Source: Terriglobia bacterium (lineage in GTDB: Bacteria > Acidobacteriota > Terriglobia > Terriglobales > Acidobacteriaceae). From it: a stretch of DNA of 38,004 nt. The notes under the pieces were generated by a model. That model was not told where the DNA came from, searched no databases, and worked only from the letters and a program-made list of their open reading frames with translations. The stretch's first letter is position 1. Each line of letters opens with the position of its first letter. Shown piece after piece: positions 25,303 through 34,308 of this stretch. The position numbers were made by a program, and so were the translations under genes. The stretch lies in assembly GCA_020072645.1 (NCBI GenBank), contig JAIQGK010000030.1, positions 1 through 38,004 on the forward strand. The letters are read 5' to 3'.

Positions 25303-26530
25303 CTCGATGCCTCCTCAGCATGATCTCAGCTCGCTACGCATTGATGACCATTCGCGCCGCGGCTCCAAGACCGGCAAGCGGCTGGGATTGTTTGCCGCGG
25401 CTGTGGGCGTAGTTTTGTTACTGGGAAGCCTGCTGCTGGCGTTCCGGTCGCAAAAGCCCGTCGTTGAAGTGGCCACAGCCCGGCCGGCAACCGGAGCCAA
25501 AGCTGAGGCGCTGCTCAATGCCAGTGGCTACATTACGCCCCGGCGTCGCGCCACCGTTGCCGCAAAAGTCACCGGACGTGTGGAGCAGATTTATGCGGAA
25601 GAAGGTCTGCACGTGAAATCCGGCCAGGTGCTGGCGACTCTTGATTGTTCGCAGCCGAATGCCGCGCTAACGTCCGCCAAATCGGACCGAGACGCCACGG
25701 CTGCGGCGCTGGCTGATCTTGAGGTGCAGTCCGCCAATGCGGACCGCGAAGCAATGCGCGCGCAGGGCTTGCACACCGCCGGAGTCATCAGTCCACAGGC
25801 GCTCGACGCGGCCAAAACTACGGCGGAGAGTTTGCACTCCAAGATTGCGCTTACCAAGGAGCAGGTACGCGCCGCGGATTCGCGCATCGGCGTGGCCAAA
25901 GAGGATGCGGACAACTGCATTGTGCGTGCGCCATTTGACGGCATTGTGGTTTCTAAGGATGCGCAGCGCGGTGAAGTCGTATCTCCCATCTCTGCGGGCG
26001 GAGGATTCACGCGGACCGGAATCGCCACGCTGGTGGACATGAATTCGCTTGAAATTGAAGTGGACGTCAATGAATCGTACATTGCGCGAGTGCAGCAGGG
26101 ACAGCGGGTGAGCGCAACGCTGGATGCTTATCCCGATCGAGAACTTCCTGCCAAAGTTCGCACGGTGATTCCAACGGCAGACAGGCAGAAAGCCACGGTG
26201 AAGGTACGCATCGCGTTTGACAAGCTTGATGACACCATTCTGCCCGACATGGGCGTGAAGGTGGCGTTCCTGAGCGCCGCTCCAGCGCCAGGAAAAAACG
26301 CGGGCAGTGAAGCGCGGGCGCTGGTGCCCAAGTCCGCTGTGCGCAACGATGGAGGAAAGCAGATTGTCTACCTTGTTCGCGACCAGAAATTGGAGCGGCG
26401 TGCCGTGAGCCTGGGCGCGGAGCGAGGCAGCGACATAGAGATCCTTGCTGGCCTTGCGCCGGGTGACAAACTGGTGGTGAAAGGCGCGGATACATTGCAT
26501 GAAGGGCAAGCGGTGGAAGTGAAACAATAA
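25295..26530 (+). CDS. MacA-like periplasmic adaptor (HlyD/RND membrane-fusion family)
   Basis: 411 residues. A short cytoplasmic N-terminus, one membrane anchor (LGLFAAAVGVVLLLGSLLLAF, ~30-50), then a biotinyl-lipoyl half-motif (GYITPRRRATVAAKVTGRV). An Ala-rich alpha-hairpin of about 90 residues follows, then the returning lipoyl half (CIVRAPFDGIVVSKDAQRGEVV), a beta-barrel (LEIEVDVNESYIARVQQGQ) and a membrane-proximal domain ending VVKGADTLHEGQAV. It links an inner-membrane ABC pump to an outer-membrane channel. It is first in an operon with an ATPase and two permeases; the outer-membrane partner is not in the window. The exported substrate is unknown. Confidence 0.93.
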   Translation: MSSSMPPQHDLSSLRIDDHSRRGSKTGKRLGLFAAAVGVVLLLGSLLLAFRSQKPVVEVATARPATGAKAEALLNASGYITPRRRATVAAKVTGRVEQIYAEEGLHVKSGQVLATLDCSQPNAALTSAKSDRDATAAALADLEVQSANADREAMRAQGLHTAGVISPQALDAAKTTAESLHSKIALTKEQVRAADSRIGVAKEDADNCIVRAPFDGIVVSKDAQRGEVVSPISAGGGFTRTGIATLVDMNSLEIEVDVNESYIARVQQGQRVSATLDAYPDRELPAKVRTVIPTADRQKATVKVRIAFDKLDDTILPDMGVKVAFLSAAPAPGKNAGSEARALVPKSAVRNDGGKQIVYLVRDQKLERRAVSLGAERGSDIEILAGLAPGDKLVVKGADTLHEGQAVEVKQ

Positions 26531-26554
26531 GCAAGCAGCAGGAGGGACTTGGCA

Positions 26555-27295
26555 ATGGTGCGTGTTGACGGAAGCGGACGCTCAAACAGCCTGATTAGTG
26601 CGCGCGGTCTAAGCAAGACTTATTCCCGCGGCGGCGAGCAGATACAAGTGTTGCAAGCCTTGAATCTTGACGTGGAAGCCGGCGAGTTTATTGCGTTCAT
26701 GGGCCCCAGCGGCTCAGGCAAGACCACTCTGCTGAACCTTCTGGGCGGCCTGGATGTGCCTTCGGCGGGCAGCATCACGGTTGCCGGAGACGAAATCACC
26801 CACATGTCGCGCAGCCGGCTGACTCAATGGCGCGCGCGCCACGTGGGATTTGTTTTCCAGATGTACAACCTCATTCCCGTGCTCACTGCTTTTCAGAACG
26901 TCGAACTGCCACTGTTGTTGACGAGTCTTTCCAAGACGCAACGTCGTCAGCATGTGGAAACAGCCCTGGGAGTGGTTGGCCTCAGTGATCGCATTCACCA
27001 CTATCCGCGCCAGCTTTCCGGCGGCCAGGAGCAGCGCGTGACCATTGCGCGCGCCATTGTTTCCGATCCCACGTTCCTGCTTTGCGACGAGCCCACAGGC
27101 GATCTTGACCGCAAGAGCGCGGACGAGATCATGGAATTGATTCTTCGGCTGGTGAAGGAATACAAGAAGACCGTGCTGATGGTGACGCACGACCCAGTCG
27201 TGGCCGCGCGGGCTGACGTGACGTTGCACCTGGAAAAAGGCGTGCTGGTGGAAGCCGACCGGCTGCAGACGGTTTCCAGTGGAGGTGTGCGATGA
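26555..27295 (+). CDS. MacB/LolD-type ABC transporter ATPase
   Basis: 246 residues from ATG 26555, which has GGAGGG 8 nt upstream; a TTG at 26549 would sit too close to it. Walker A GPSGSGKT near residue 50, Q-loop VFQMYNLIPVL, signature LSGGQEQR, Walker B FLLCDEPTGDLD and the H-loop VTHD are all intact. The LSGGQ is followed by E instead of the usual Q, a mild variation. The stop overlaps the next gene's start (ATGA), as expected for subunits made in fixed ratio. It powers the two downstream permeases. Confidence 0.95.
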   Translation: MVRVDGSGRSNSLISARGLSKTYSRGGEQIQVLQALNLDVEAGEFIAFMGPSGSGKTTLLNLLGGLDVPSAGSITVAGDEITHMSRSRLTQWRARHVGFVFQMYNLIPVLTAFQNVELPLLLTSLSKTQRRQHVETALGVVGLSDRIHHYPRQLSGGQEQRVTIARAIVSDPTFLLCDEPTGDLDRKSADEIMELILRLVKEYKKTVLMVTHDPVVAARADVTLHLEKGVLVEADRLQTVSSGGVR

Positions 27296-28434
27296 AATTC
27301 CTGGGCCTGATTCGCGCTAATTTGTTTCGCAAAAAGATTCGCTTCATCCTTACGATTGGATCGTTCGCGGTGGCACTGTTCCTCTTTGGCGTGCTCGCTG
27401 TGGTTCGGGTGGCTTTCAGCGGCGGCGTTGATATTGCCGGGGCCGATCGCCTGGTCGTCATCAACCGCACGTCCATTATCCAGCCGCTGCCGCTGGCATA
27501 TGCGGACAAGATCAGGAGAATCCCGGGCGTGAAGGAGCTCACGTACGCCAATTGGTTCGGCGGCGTATATCAGGATGAACGGAATTTCTTTCCCCAGTTT
27601 GCGATGGATGTCGATAATTGGCGCAAGGTGTTTCCTGAGTTCGATATTCCAGAAGACCAGTGGCAGAACTATGTGAAAGACCGCCAGGGAGCAATCGCGG
27701 GCGCGGCCACTGCCAAGAGATTTGGCTGGAAAGTTGGCGATCGCATTCCCATCAAGGGAACTTTTCTTGGGGGCGTGTGGGAATTCAACCTCGATGGGAT
27801 TTATCACGGCACGCGACAGGCGGATGACGAAACCCAGTTCTGGTTCCAATGGAAACGGTTCGAGGAACAGGTCCCTGCCCAGTACAAAGGCCACGTGGGC
27901 TGGTACACGGTAAAGGTTGACCATCCGGATGACTCATTGCGCATCTCCAAGGCCATTGATACTGAATTTGCCAACTCACCCTTTGAGACTCACACGGATA
28001 CCGAGAAAGCCTTTGCCGCAGGATGGGTAAAACAGTTTGGCAATATTCAATTCTTGATCATGGCGATCGGCGGCGTGGTCTTTTTCACACTCTTACTGGT
28101 GACTGGGAACACCATGGCTATCGCTGTACGTGAGCGGACTGGCGAGCTTGCCGTGCTGAAGGCCGTGGGTTATTCAGATCGATTTGTCCTGCTCTTCGTG
28201 CTATTTGAATCGCTGCTGATCGCGATGATTGGCGGCGCTCTGGGTCTTGGTCTTGCCAAACTTTTCACTCTGGGCGGCGATCCCACGCGCGGGTTGCTAC
28301 CTTTTTTCTTCCTGCCCGGCAAGGCAATCCTCGCAGGATTGGGAGTCACTCTGGCAGTGGGCGCGGCCAGTGGCGTGATTCCTGCGATTGGCGCAATGCG
28401 GCTGCGCGTGGTTGACGCACTACGGAGGGTATGA
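27292..28434 (+). CDS. FtsX-like ABC permease subunit A (MacB-type)
   Basis: 380 residues. One N-terminal membrane segment (FILTIGSFAVALFLFGVLAVV), a ~240-residue periplasmic MacB_PCD-like domain, then three C-terminal segments (FLIMAIGGVVFFTLLLVTGNTMAIAV, FVLLFVLFESLLIAMIGGALGLGL, ILAGLGVTLAVGAASGVIPAI). The RTGELAVLKAVGY stretch is the classic FtsX coupling helix. The ATG overlaps the ATPase stop and the TGA ends one base before the next gene's ATG, so it is tightly coupled. Confidence 0.93.
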   Translation: MKFLGLIRANLFRKKIRFILTIGSFAVALFLFGVLAVVRVAFSGGVDIAGADRLVVINRTSIIQPLPLAYADKIRRIPGVKELTYANWFGGVYQDERNFFPQFAMDVDNWRKVFPEFDIPEDQWQNYVKDRQGAIAGAATAKRFGWKVGDRIPIKGTFLGGVWEFNLDGIYHGTRQADDETQFWFQWKRFEEQVPAQYKGHVGWYTVKVDHPDDSLRISKAIDTEFANSPFETHTDTEKAFAAGWVKQFGNIQFLIMAIGGVVFFTLLLVTGNTMAIAVRERTGELAVLKAVGYSDRFVLLFVLFESLLIAMIGGALGLGLAKLFTLGGDPTRGLLPFFFLPGKAILAGLGVTLAVGAASGVIPAIGAMRLRVVDALRRV

Positions 28435-28435
28435 C

Positions 28436-29605
28436 ATGGCGATTCCTGTTGTTTACAACTTGCGCAGCGTAAAAGAACGCTGGACTTCCGCCGTGGTCGC
28501 CGTGCTGGGTATCGCCGGAACTGTTGGCGTTTTCATTGCCATGTTGTCACTGGCATTTGGTTTCAAGGCGACTCTGGTTTCTTCCGGCTCCAGTGACAAT
28601 GCGATGGTGCGGCGCGCGGGCTCGACATCAGAGATGGACAGCAGCATTTCTCTTGACCAAATCAAGATCATGGAAGACTTTCCCGGCGTGGCCCACGCGA
28701 ACGGCAGTCCGCTGGTGACGCCGGAGGTGGTCGTGATCGCGCCATTTCCTTTGCGGTCGACTGGAACGGATGCCAATGTGCAGGTGCGCGGCGTCTCGCC
28801 CCGTGCGTTGGAAGTCCGCAGCAAGATCAAAATGCTGGAAGGCCGTTTTTATCAGCCGGGCCTGGCTGAGTTGGTCGTTGGACGGAACGTGGATAAAACT
28901 TACGCCGGGCTCAGCATGGGCGATTCAGTAAAATTTGGCGGTGGAACCTGGCGCGTAGTTGGAGTATTTGACGCAGGCGGTTCTGCATTTGATTCTGAAG
29001 TGTGGTGCGACGCCCATGTGCTCAACCAGATTTATCACCGCCCGGAAAATATCTATCAATCGCTCACCGTGCATCTGGATTCGCCAAGCTCTCTGCAGCA
29101 ATTCAAAGACGCAGCCACTGCCGATCCCAGACTCACGGTCGACGTAAGCCCGGAGATTGAGTATTACGCCAAACAATCACGGACTTTGACCACGCTTATC
29201 GTCGTCCTTGGTGGGATCGTTGCCGTTGTGATGGGAATTGGCGCGGTGTTTGGAGCTTTGAATACCATGTATTCCGCCGTGGCCGAGCGATCCCGTGAGA
29301 TTGCCACTCTGCGCGCGCTGGGCTTTGGCGCAGGCAGCGTGGTTTTCTCTTTCATGATTGAAGCGCTGCTCATTTCGCTCGTGGGCGGATTGCTGGGCGC
29401 CGTAGCAGTGCTGCCATTGAATGGATTGACGACCGGCGCAATGAACTGGCAGACCTTCTCTCATCTGGCCTTTGCCTTTCGCATAACCCCGTTTCTGCTG
29501 GGATTGGGATTGCTTTTTGCTCTTGTTATGGGAATCCTTGGCGGATTCTTCCCATCGCTTCGCGCGGCCCGACGTCCCGTGGCTCCGGCGTTGCGCGCGA
29601 TGTAG
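28436..29605 (+). CDS. FtsX-like ABC permease subunit B (MacB-type)
   Basis: 389 residues from ATG 28436, with ACGGAGGG upstream; an earlier in-frame start would overlap the previous gene heavily. The layout mirrors its neighbour: a first membrane segment (SAVVAVLGIAGTVGVFIAMLSLAF), a periplasmic domain, and three C-terminal segments (LIVVLGGIVAVVMGIGAVFGAL, VVFSFMIEALLISLVGGLLGAV, ITPFLLGLGLLFALVMGILGG) with the coupling helix SREIATLRALGFG. Having two different permease genes suggests a heterodimeric pump rather than a MacB homodimer. Confidence 0.93.
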   Translation: MAIPVVYNLRSVKERWTSAVVAVLGIAGTVGVFIAMLSLAFGFKATLVSSGSSDNAMVRRAGSTSEMDSSISLDQIKIMEDFPGVAHANGSPLVTPEVVVIAPFPLRSTGTDANVQVRGVSPRALEVRSKIKMLEGRFYQPGLAELVVGRNVDKTYAGLSMGDSVKFGGGTWRVVGVFDAGGSAFDSEVWCDAHVLNQIYHRPENIYQSLTVHLDSPSSLQQFKDAATADPRLTVDVSPEIEYYAKQSRTLTTLIVVLGGIVAVVMGIGAVFGALNTMYSAVAERSREIATLRALGFGAGSVVFSFMIEALLISLVGGLLGAVAVLPLNGLTTGAMNWQTFSHLAFAFRITPFLLGLGLLFALVMGILGGFFPSLRAARRPVAPALRAM

Positions 29606-29648
29606 CGCAATCATCGCTCAGCAATCGCGCACATGATCGAGACAAAAG

Positions 29649-29677
29649 ACTGCCGCATCCTGAAAAGATGCGGCAGT
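29649..29677. terminator. Bidirectional hairpin terminator between convergent genes
   Basis: ACTGCCGCATC (29649-29659) and GATGCGGCAGT (29667-29677) form a perfect 11-bp stem around a 7-nt loop. On the minus strand the stem is followed by CTTTTG, and on the plus strand by GTTATT. It lies between the permease stop (29605) and the M13 peptidase stop (29700), so it can serve both. Confidence 0.85.
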
Positions 29678-29699
29678 GTTATTCAGGATGAATTAAGCC

Positions 29700-31802
29700 T
29701 TACCAAACGTGGCAGGCGTTAGCACTGACCATTTTCTGGCCGGCTTTGCAGCCAAATGCTTTGGCAAAGTCCGGACTGTTTTGCAGAGTGCCATTTGTGC
29801 GGTACTGGCCTGGGGAATGCGGATCGGTCCTGGCCAGCAGCCGCGAGCTTTCTGGCGTGGCGTTCTGGCACCAGACCTGGGCAAAGCCTACAAAGAAACG
29901 TTGCTCTGCCGTGAATCCGTCCTTAGTCATCGCTACTTTGGGATTCATCTCCATGTCTTTATGCAGTGCTGCCAGCGCGATGCGCAGCCCGCCGTTGTCA
30001 GCCGTGTTTTCACCCAGCGTCAACCGGCCGTTGAGATGGACATCATCCACCGCGACAAACGAGCTGTATTCATCGGCAATGCAGCCGGTGCGCTTGTCGA
30101 ACTCGTCGCGGTCCGCCTGTGTCCACCAGTTTTTAAGGTTGCCTTCCGCATCGAACTTGCTGCCCTGGTCGTCAAAGCCGTGCGTAAGTTCATGGCCAAT
30201 CACCACGCCAATGCCGCCAAAATTCACGGCGTCATCCGCGTCTTTATCGAAGAATGGCGGCTGCAAAATGCCGGCCGGGAAGTTGATGTCATTGTTCGCG
30301 GCGCTGTAATAGGCGTTCACCGTGGGAGGAGTCATGCCCCACTCTTTCTTATCCAGCGGCTTGCCGATCTTATTGAGGTTGCGTTTGATTTCAAATGCTC
30401 GTGCTCTCTGAACGTTGCCGACCAAATCACCGCGCACAATCTTCACGGAGCTATAGTCGCGCCATGTGTCCGGATAGCCAATTTTGTTGGTAATGGCGTG
30501 CAGTTTTACCAGCGCTTGCTTCTTGGTTTCCGGCGTCATCCAGTCCAGGCCTTGAATATCCTGGCCCAGCGATTCTTCCAGCGCGTTCACCATTTTCAAC
30601 ATGCGCTGTTTGCCGTCGGGGCCGAAAGTTTCCGCAACATAGGGCTGGCCCAGCGCTTCACCCAGCAGTCCGTCAGTCATCTGGACGCAACGTTTCCAGC
30701 GCGGCTGCAATTCTTTTTGACCGTTCAGGTATTGCCCATAGAAGGCAAAGTTCTCGCGGACAAATGGATCAGACAATGTCGGCGCGGCCGCTCTTACCGT
30801 ATGCCAGCGCAGATAAGTCTTCCAGTCCGCAATCGGAATTGATTCCACAACAGGACTGATTTTCTGGAAGAAGTCCGGCGGCACCACATTGACTTCAGTG
30901 AAGCTTGGCGCGCCGCTTGAGGCAAAGAAACGGTTGAACTTGAAATTAGGGGCAAGCGTCTCAAGTTCCGTGACCTTCATTTTGTGGTCGCGGTTCTTAG
31001 GATCGCGCATCTGCACGCGCTTTAGAGCGGCGTCGGCCAGTTTGGTTTCGATGTCCATAACGGCCTGGGCCTCTTTTTTTGCCGCCGCTTCATCATCGCC
31101 CAGCAGTACAAACATCTTGGCCACGTGCTCCAGATATTTTTCCCGTGTTTCCTGGGATTTGGCGTCGGTATCGGAGTAGTAATCGCGATCAGGAAGGCCG
31201 AGCCCGCCCTGGGACACGTTGGCAATCTCCATGCTGGCATTGTGCAGATCAGGTGCGGCGCCAAAGCCAAACAACGCCTGCACGCCCATAGAATGAAGAT
31301 AAGCAATGGTTTCAACCAACTGGTCTTGATTGGTGATGGCGGCGATCCGGTCAAATTCCGGCTTTAACGGAGCGCTGCCGTTTTTGTTGACTGTGGTTTC
31401 ATCCATGCAGGATTCATACATGTCGCCAATTTTCTGCTGCACGGGCGTACGCTTGGGATTGTTGGCGGAATCCTTCTGCAGGATGTCGTGCAGGAACTGG
31501 CGATTGTAGTCGAGCAGTTCGTTGAAGCGGCCCCAGCGCGCCTGGTCAGGGGGGATGGGATTATTCTTGCGCCAGTTGCCGCACGCATACTGATAGAAGT
31601 CCTGGCATGGGTCAACGCTCTTGTCCATGGCATTCAGGTCAAAAGACTTTGGCCGCGGGACTGTCTTTTCAGCGTTTTCGTTCTTTTGTACGGAAGCCGC
31701 GGCAGCCGGCGATAAAGGTTTTTTCGTCGGAGCGCTGCCGGTTTGCGCACCGGCGGTCATTCCCATCAGGACAATACACGATAAGACTCGTTTCCAAAGC
31801 AT
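29700..31802 (-). CDS. M13-family zinc metallopeptidase (neprilysin/PepO type), secreted
   Basis: 700 residues from the ATG at 31802, which has GAGGG about 7 nt upstream; further in-frame ATGs at 31826 and 31856 lack a site. A signal peptide (LSCIVLMGMTAGAQ) is followed by the M13 N-domain (DKSVDPCQDFYQYACGNW). The catalytic domain has the NAYYSAANNDINFPAGIL element, HExxH in VVIGHELTHGFDDQG, the third ligand Glu in ENTADNGGL, and the C-terminal CHVW ending typical of M13. M13 peptidases cut short peptides outside the cytoplasm. The gene is divergent from the sigma-54 activator gene, 200 bp from its start. Confidence 0.95.
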   Translation of the reverse strand: MLWKRVLSCIVLMGMTAGAQTGSAPTKKPLSPAAAASVQKNENAEKTVPRPKSFDLNAMDKSVDPCQDFYQYACGNWRKNNPIPPDQARWGRFNELLDYNRQFLHDILQKDSANNPKRTPVQQKIGDMYESCMDETTVNKNGSAPLKPEFDRIAAITNQDQLVETIAYLHSMGVQALFGFGAAPDLHNASMEIANVSQGGLGLPDRDYYSDTDAKSQETREKYLEHVAKMFVLLGDDEAAAKKEAQAVMDIETKLADAALKRVQMRDPKNRDHKMKVTELETLAPNFKFNRFFASSGAPSFTEVNVVPPDFFQKISPVVESIPIADWKTYLRWHTVRAAAPTLSDPFVRENFAFYGQYLNGQKELQPRWKRCVQMTDGLLGEALGQPYVAETFGPDGKQRMLKMVNALEESLGQDIQGLDWMTPETKKQALVKLHAITNKIGYPDTWRDYSSVKIVRGDLVGNVQRARAFEIKRNLNKIGKPLDKKEWGMTPPTVNAYYSAANNDINFPAGILQPPFFDKDADDAVNFGGIGVVIGHELTHGFDDQGSKFDAEGNLKNWWTQADRDEFDKRTGCIADEYSSFVAVDDVHLNGRLTLGENTADNGGLRIALAALHKDMEMNPKVAMTKDGFTAEQRFFVGFAQVWCQNATPESSRLLARTDPHSPGQYRTNGTLQNSPDFAKAFGCKAGQKMVSANACHVW

Positions 31803-32002
31803 AGATACCCTCGAATTGAATTTCATAAAACTGGAAAGTCTATGCCCATTTGCCAAAGCTGTACAGCAGAAGCTTTTGGCCCGGGGTGGAGGCTTTATTT
31901 TGCGGCACAGTTGTGGCCGGAATTAACTGTTGCGTGTAAAACGGCATTGCTGCACTATTAAAATCGCAAAACTCCAATACCTTATCCACAGTCGGCCTTC
32001 CT

Positions 32003-33343
32003 TTGACTAACACGTCCCACGACGAGAGCGCACCGCGCGGCGTACCTTCCGCGGACGACTCCGAATTGGTCATTCAAAGCGCCTCTCTGCAGCGCGTGAT
32101 GAAGCTTGCGGAAAAAGTGGCTCGCCATCCCGCTGCCGTGCTCATTGTGGGTGAGACCGGCTCGGGCAAAGAGATGGTTGCGCGCACCATCCACACGCAT
32201 TCCCTGCGCTGCAACCAGCCGCTGGTGGATGTTAACTGCGCCGCCATCCCGGAAAACCTGGTTGAGAGCGAACTTTTTGGATATGAAAAAGGGGCCTTTA
32301 GCGGCGCGGATGCCATGAAGCCCGGCTTGTTCGAGATGGCCAACAAGGGAACTCTCTTCCTCGATGAAATCGGCGACTTGGATTTAAAGATCCAGGTAAA
32401 GCTCTTGCGCGTGCTCGATGGCGTGCCTTACTACCGCCTGGGCGGCAACAAGAAAGTCAGCGTTGATGTGCGTGTCGTGGCGGCCACCAACCAGCATCTT
32501 GAAGACCTGGTAAAAGCCGGACGCTTCCGCAGCGATCTCTATCACCGGCTGGCCCAGTTCAAACTTGAAGTTCCGCCGCTGCGTGAGCGTCCGGAAGACA
32601 TAGTGGGAATTGCCGAACAGGTGTTACACCAGCACTATCCGGAATCCCGCTTCAGCCGCGACGCGGTGGACGCGCTCACCAGCTATGCGTGGCCGGGCAA
32701 CGTGCGCGAACTCAAAAACGTGGTCTTTGGGGCCGTCTTGCAGGCCCACGACGCACAATCTGAAATCACCGCTGCAGACCTGCGTTTCCCTGATTCAGTC
32801 AGTTCACGCCGCCGCCCTGCCCCCACAGATTCCGATCTGGATCAGGTGGAAAAACGCGCCATCCTGCATGCCCTGGAAGATAGCGGTGGCAACCAGGGAA
32901 GGGCCGCGGAAGCCCTTGGCATTTCACGGCGCACATTGATTCGCAAGCTCAAGATTTACCGCGAGGCTGGCCTGGAAGATTCTTCCGGCAGCCTGAGCCT
33001 TAGCCAGCAGCGTTATTACCGTGCTCAACTCGAGCTCCCTATCGAAATGAAATATGCGAGCGAACAATTTGACGCCGTCTTGCTTAACATCAGCGCCGGC
33101 GGAGCTGGAATTCGTACGGAGAAGCCGCTGAAATCCGGTGCTCCGGTAGCGCTCGTCTTCACGATTCCCGGCAGCAACAATCAAGTTCCAGTAGAACTTC
33201 CCGGACGCATTACCTGGGCCAACAAAAGCGGGCAATACGGGATCCAGTTCAGTGAAATCCCTCCATCGCTTCGCACCAGCCTGCAACGCTGGCTGCGTAC
33301 TGAGATGAAGAAGGATGGCTGGGACGTGGAGAGCGGCGAGTAG
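32003..33343 (+). CDS. Sigma-54-dependent activator with Fis HTH and C-terminal PilZ domain
   Basis: 446 residues. There is no receiver or GAF domain; the AAA+ domain starts almost at once. Walker A GETGSGKE is at 50-57, the sigma-54 contact loop is GAFSGA at 97-102 (Ser in place of the usual Thr of GAFTGA), and Walker B LFLDEIGD is at 118-125. The arginine-finger region (GRFRSDLYHRL) and a Fis-type HTH near 285-325 (NQGRAAEALGISRRTLIRKL) follow. Residues ~345-435 form a PilZ domain: RYYRAQLELPIEMKY supplies basic residues and LNISAGGAGI matches the (D/N)xSxxG loop for cyclic di-GMP. The start is TTG with a poor ribosome-binding site. It probably links c-di-GMP to sigma-54 transcription. Confidence 0.92.
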   Translation: MTNTSHDESAPRGVPSADDSELVIQSASLQRVMKLAEKVARHPAAVLIVGETGSGKEMVARTIHTHSLRCNQPLVDVNCAAIPENLVESELFGYEKGAFSGADAMKPGLFEMANKGTLFLDEIGDLDLKIQVKLLRVLDGVPYYRLGGNKKVSVDVRVVAATNQHLEDLVKAGRFRSDLYHRLAQFKLEVPPLRERPEDIVGIAEQVLHQHYPESRFSRDAVDALTSYAWPGNVRELKNVVFGAVLQAHDAQSEITAADLRFPDSVSSRRRPAPTDSDLDQVEKRAILHALEDSGGNQGRAAEALGISRRTLIRKLKIYREAGLEDSSGSLSLSQQRYYRAQLELPIEMKYASEQFDAVLLNISAGGAGIRTEKPLKSGAPVALVFTIPGSNNQVPVELPGRITWANKSGQYGIQFSEIPPSLRTSLQRWLRTEMKKDGWDVESGE

Positions 33344-33360
33344 CGTTGGCGCGGTGTGGG

Positions 33361-33451
33361 GTGAAAGAGCGGCCCTTCAGGGCCGCGAAAAGGATCAAGA
33401 AAAAGGTCTTTCCTTGCGCCGCAGGCCCGCGCGCAGCAGAGCGGAGCGCGC
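33361..33451 (+). repeat. Left copy of GC-hairpin repeat flanking the ubiquitin-like island
   Basis: GCGGCCC-TTCA-GGGCCGC (33369-33386) forms a perfect 7-bp hairpin, followed by GAAAAGG and, about 25 bp later, CCTTGCGCCGCAGGCCC, then an AGCGGAGCGCG block. The same modules occur in reverse orientation at 37456-37536. The hairpin could also terminate transcription between the convergent sigma-54 activator and E1 genes. Confidence 0.8.
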
Positions 33452-33462
33452 TGATTCTGGAT

Positions 33463-34308
33463 TTAAGGTTTGCTGTAGGAGCCAGCGTTTTGAAATTGAA
33501 AAAATGGATCACCCACATTATGCAGGCCTTCAAAATGGGTGCAATGCCCACTCAGATACTTGAGTTTGTTGCTTGGCGTGAGTGTTTGTGCATCGCCGTC
33601 ATACTCCAGCAAGATCGGAAATTTGATTTCCTTTTCCCACGGCGTAACCAATTTCATAAACATGCCCACAGCCGCTGAAGCAAGCAGCCCGTTAGGCCAC
33701 ACAACCTGCGGCTTTCCGCCCGCGGCATTGTAGCGTTGAGCTTCCTGCTGCAACCGTTGATCCGTGATAATGCCCACACAGCGGAGGCATGAGCCACCAG
33801 GCAGTGAAATAGCTACTTGGCCACCAATAGAAAAGGCATCGCCAACAGGATGCACATCCATTCCCAGGTCGATATAAGGAATCAAATGCCGGCGGGCAAG
33901 CGTCTCTAACTGCTCGCGCTCGGTAAAGCTGTCCACACAACCGAAAATAATGTCGCACTCCTTCAGTTCGTCAGCGTGGGCCTGCCACTTGTCTTTGTAA
34001 CTTACAACATGTATCCAGGGATTGACCCCGCGGGTTAAGCGTTCAGCGACAAAAACTTTGGAGCGTTCAACTGCCACGTCTTCTTCAGTGGCTCCGATCA
34101 GGCGATTGAGGTTGGTCTCTTCAACTTTGTCAGGATCAAAAATCGCGGCATTTCCAACGCCTACGTGAGCAAGCTGCTGGTTTATGTGAGACCCTCCACC
34201 GCCTAGCCCAACAATAGCAGCATGGCACGCCTCCAAAATGTCTGCGCTTTCTGGGCCCAAAAAACTTTGCCGGTCCAGCCGTATAAGCCGAGATAGCTTG
34301 TCGCTCAT
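33463..34308 (-). CDS. ThiF/MoeB/E1-like ubiquitin-like-protein activating enzyme
   Basis: 281 residues. E1-like enzymes adenylate the C-terminus of a ubiquitin-like protein with ATP and pass it on. The Rossmann motif is IVGLGGGGSH (34-40), the nucleotide-binding acidic strand D58-P-D60, then VEETNLNR with the catalytic Arg69. Lys84 follows in ERSKVF and the metal-binding Asp126 in GCVDSFTER. CLRC (C174, C177) and C256/H258 could be the structural zinc site or include a transfer cysteine. It is last in the operon; its ATG overlaps the JAMM gene stop (ATGA). There is no E2 domain fused, unlike CBASS Cap2. The 3' end lies 12 bp from the flanking repeat. Confidence 0.93.
   Translation of the reverse strand: MSDKLSRLIRLDRQSFLGPESADILEACHAAIVGLGGGGSHINQQLAHVGVGNAAIFDPDKVEETNLNRLIGATEEDVAVERSKVFVAERLTRGVNPWIHVVSYKDKWQAHADELKECDIIFGCVDSFTEREQLETLARRHLIPYIDLGMDVHPVGDAFSIGGQVAISLPGGSCLRCVGIITDQRLQQEAQRYNAAGGKPQVVWPNGLLASAAVGMFMKLVTPWEKEIKFPILLEYDGDAQTLTPSNKLKYLSGHCTHFEGLHNVGDPFFQFQNAGSYSKP

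Noticed and set aside
25667-26527. 286-codon antisense frame opposite the adaptor gene
   Set aside because: It has no recognisable domain and overlaps a clear HlyD-family protein.
27001-27924. 307-codon antisense frame opposite the ATPase and permease genes
   Set aside because: It spans two well-defined genes and shows no domain.
29709-30842. 377-codon plus-strand frame opposite the M13 peptidase
   Set aside because: It is antisense to HExxH and other conserved peptidase motifs; its composition is typical of a shadow in G+C-rich DNA.
33315-33563. Short frames reading ERPFRAAK...CAAGPRA near the left repeat
   Set aside because: The same peptide-like words arise from the inverted repeat at 37346-37537; they are translations of a GC-hairpin repeat, not genes.
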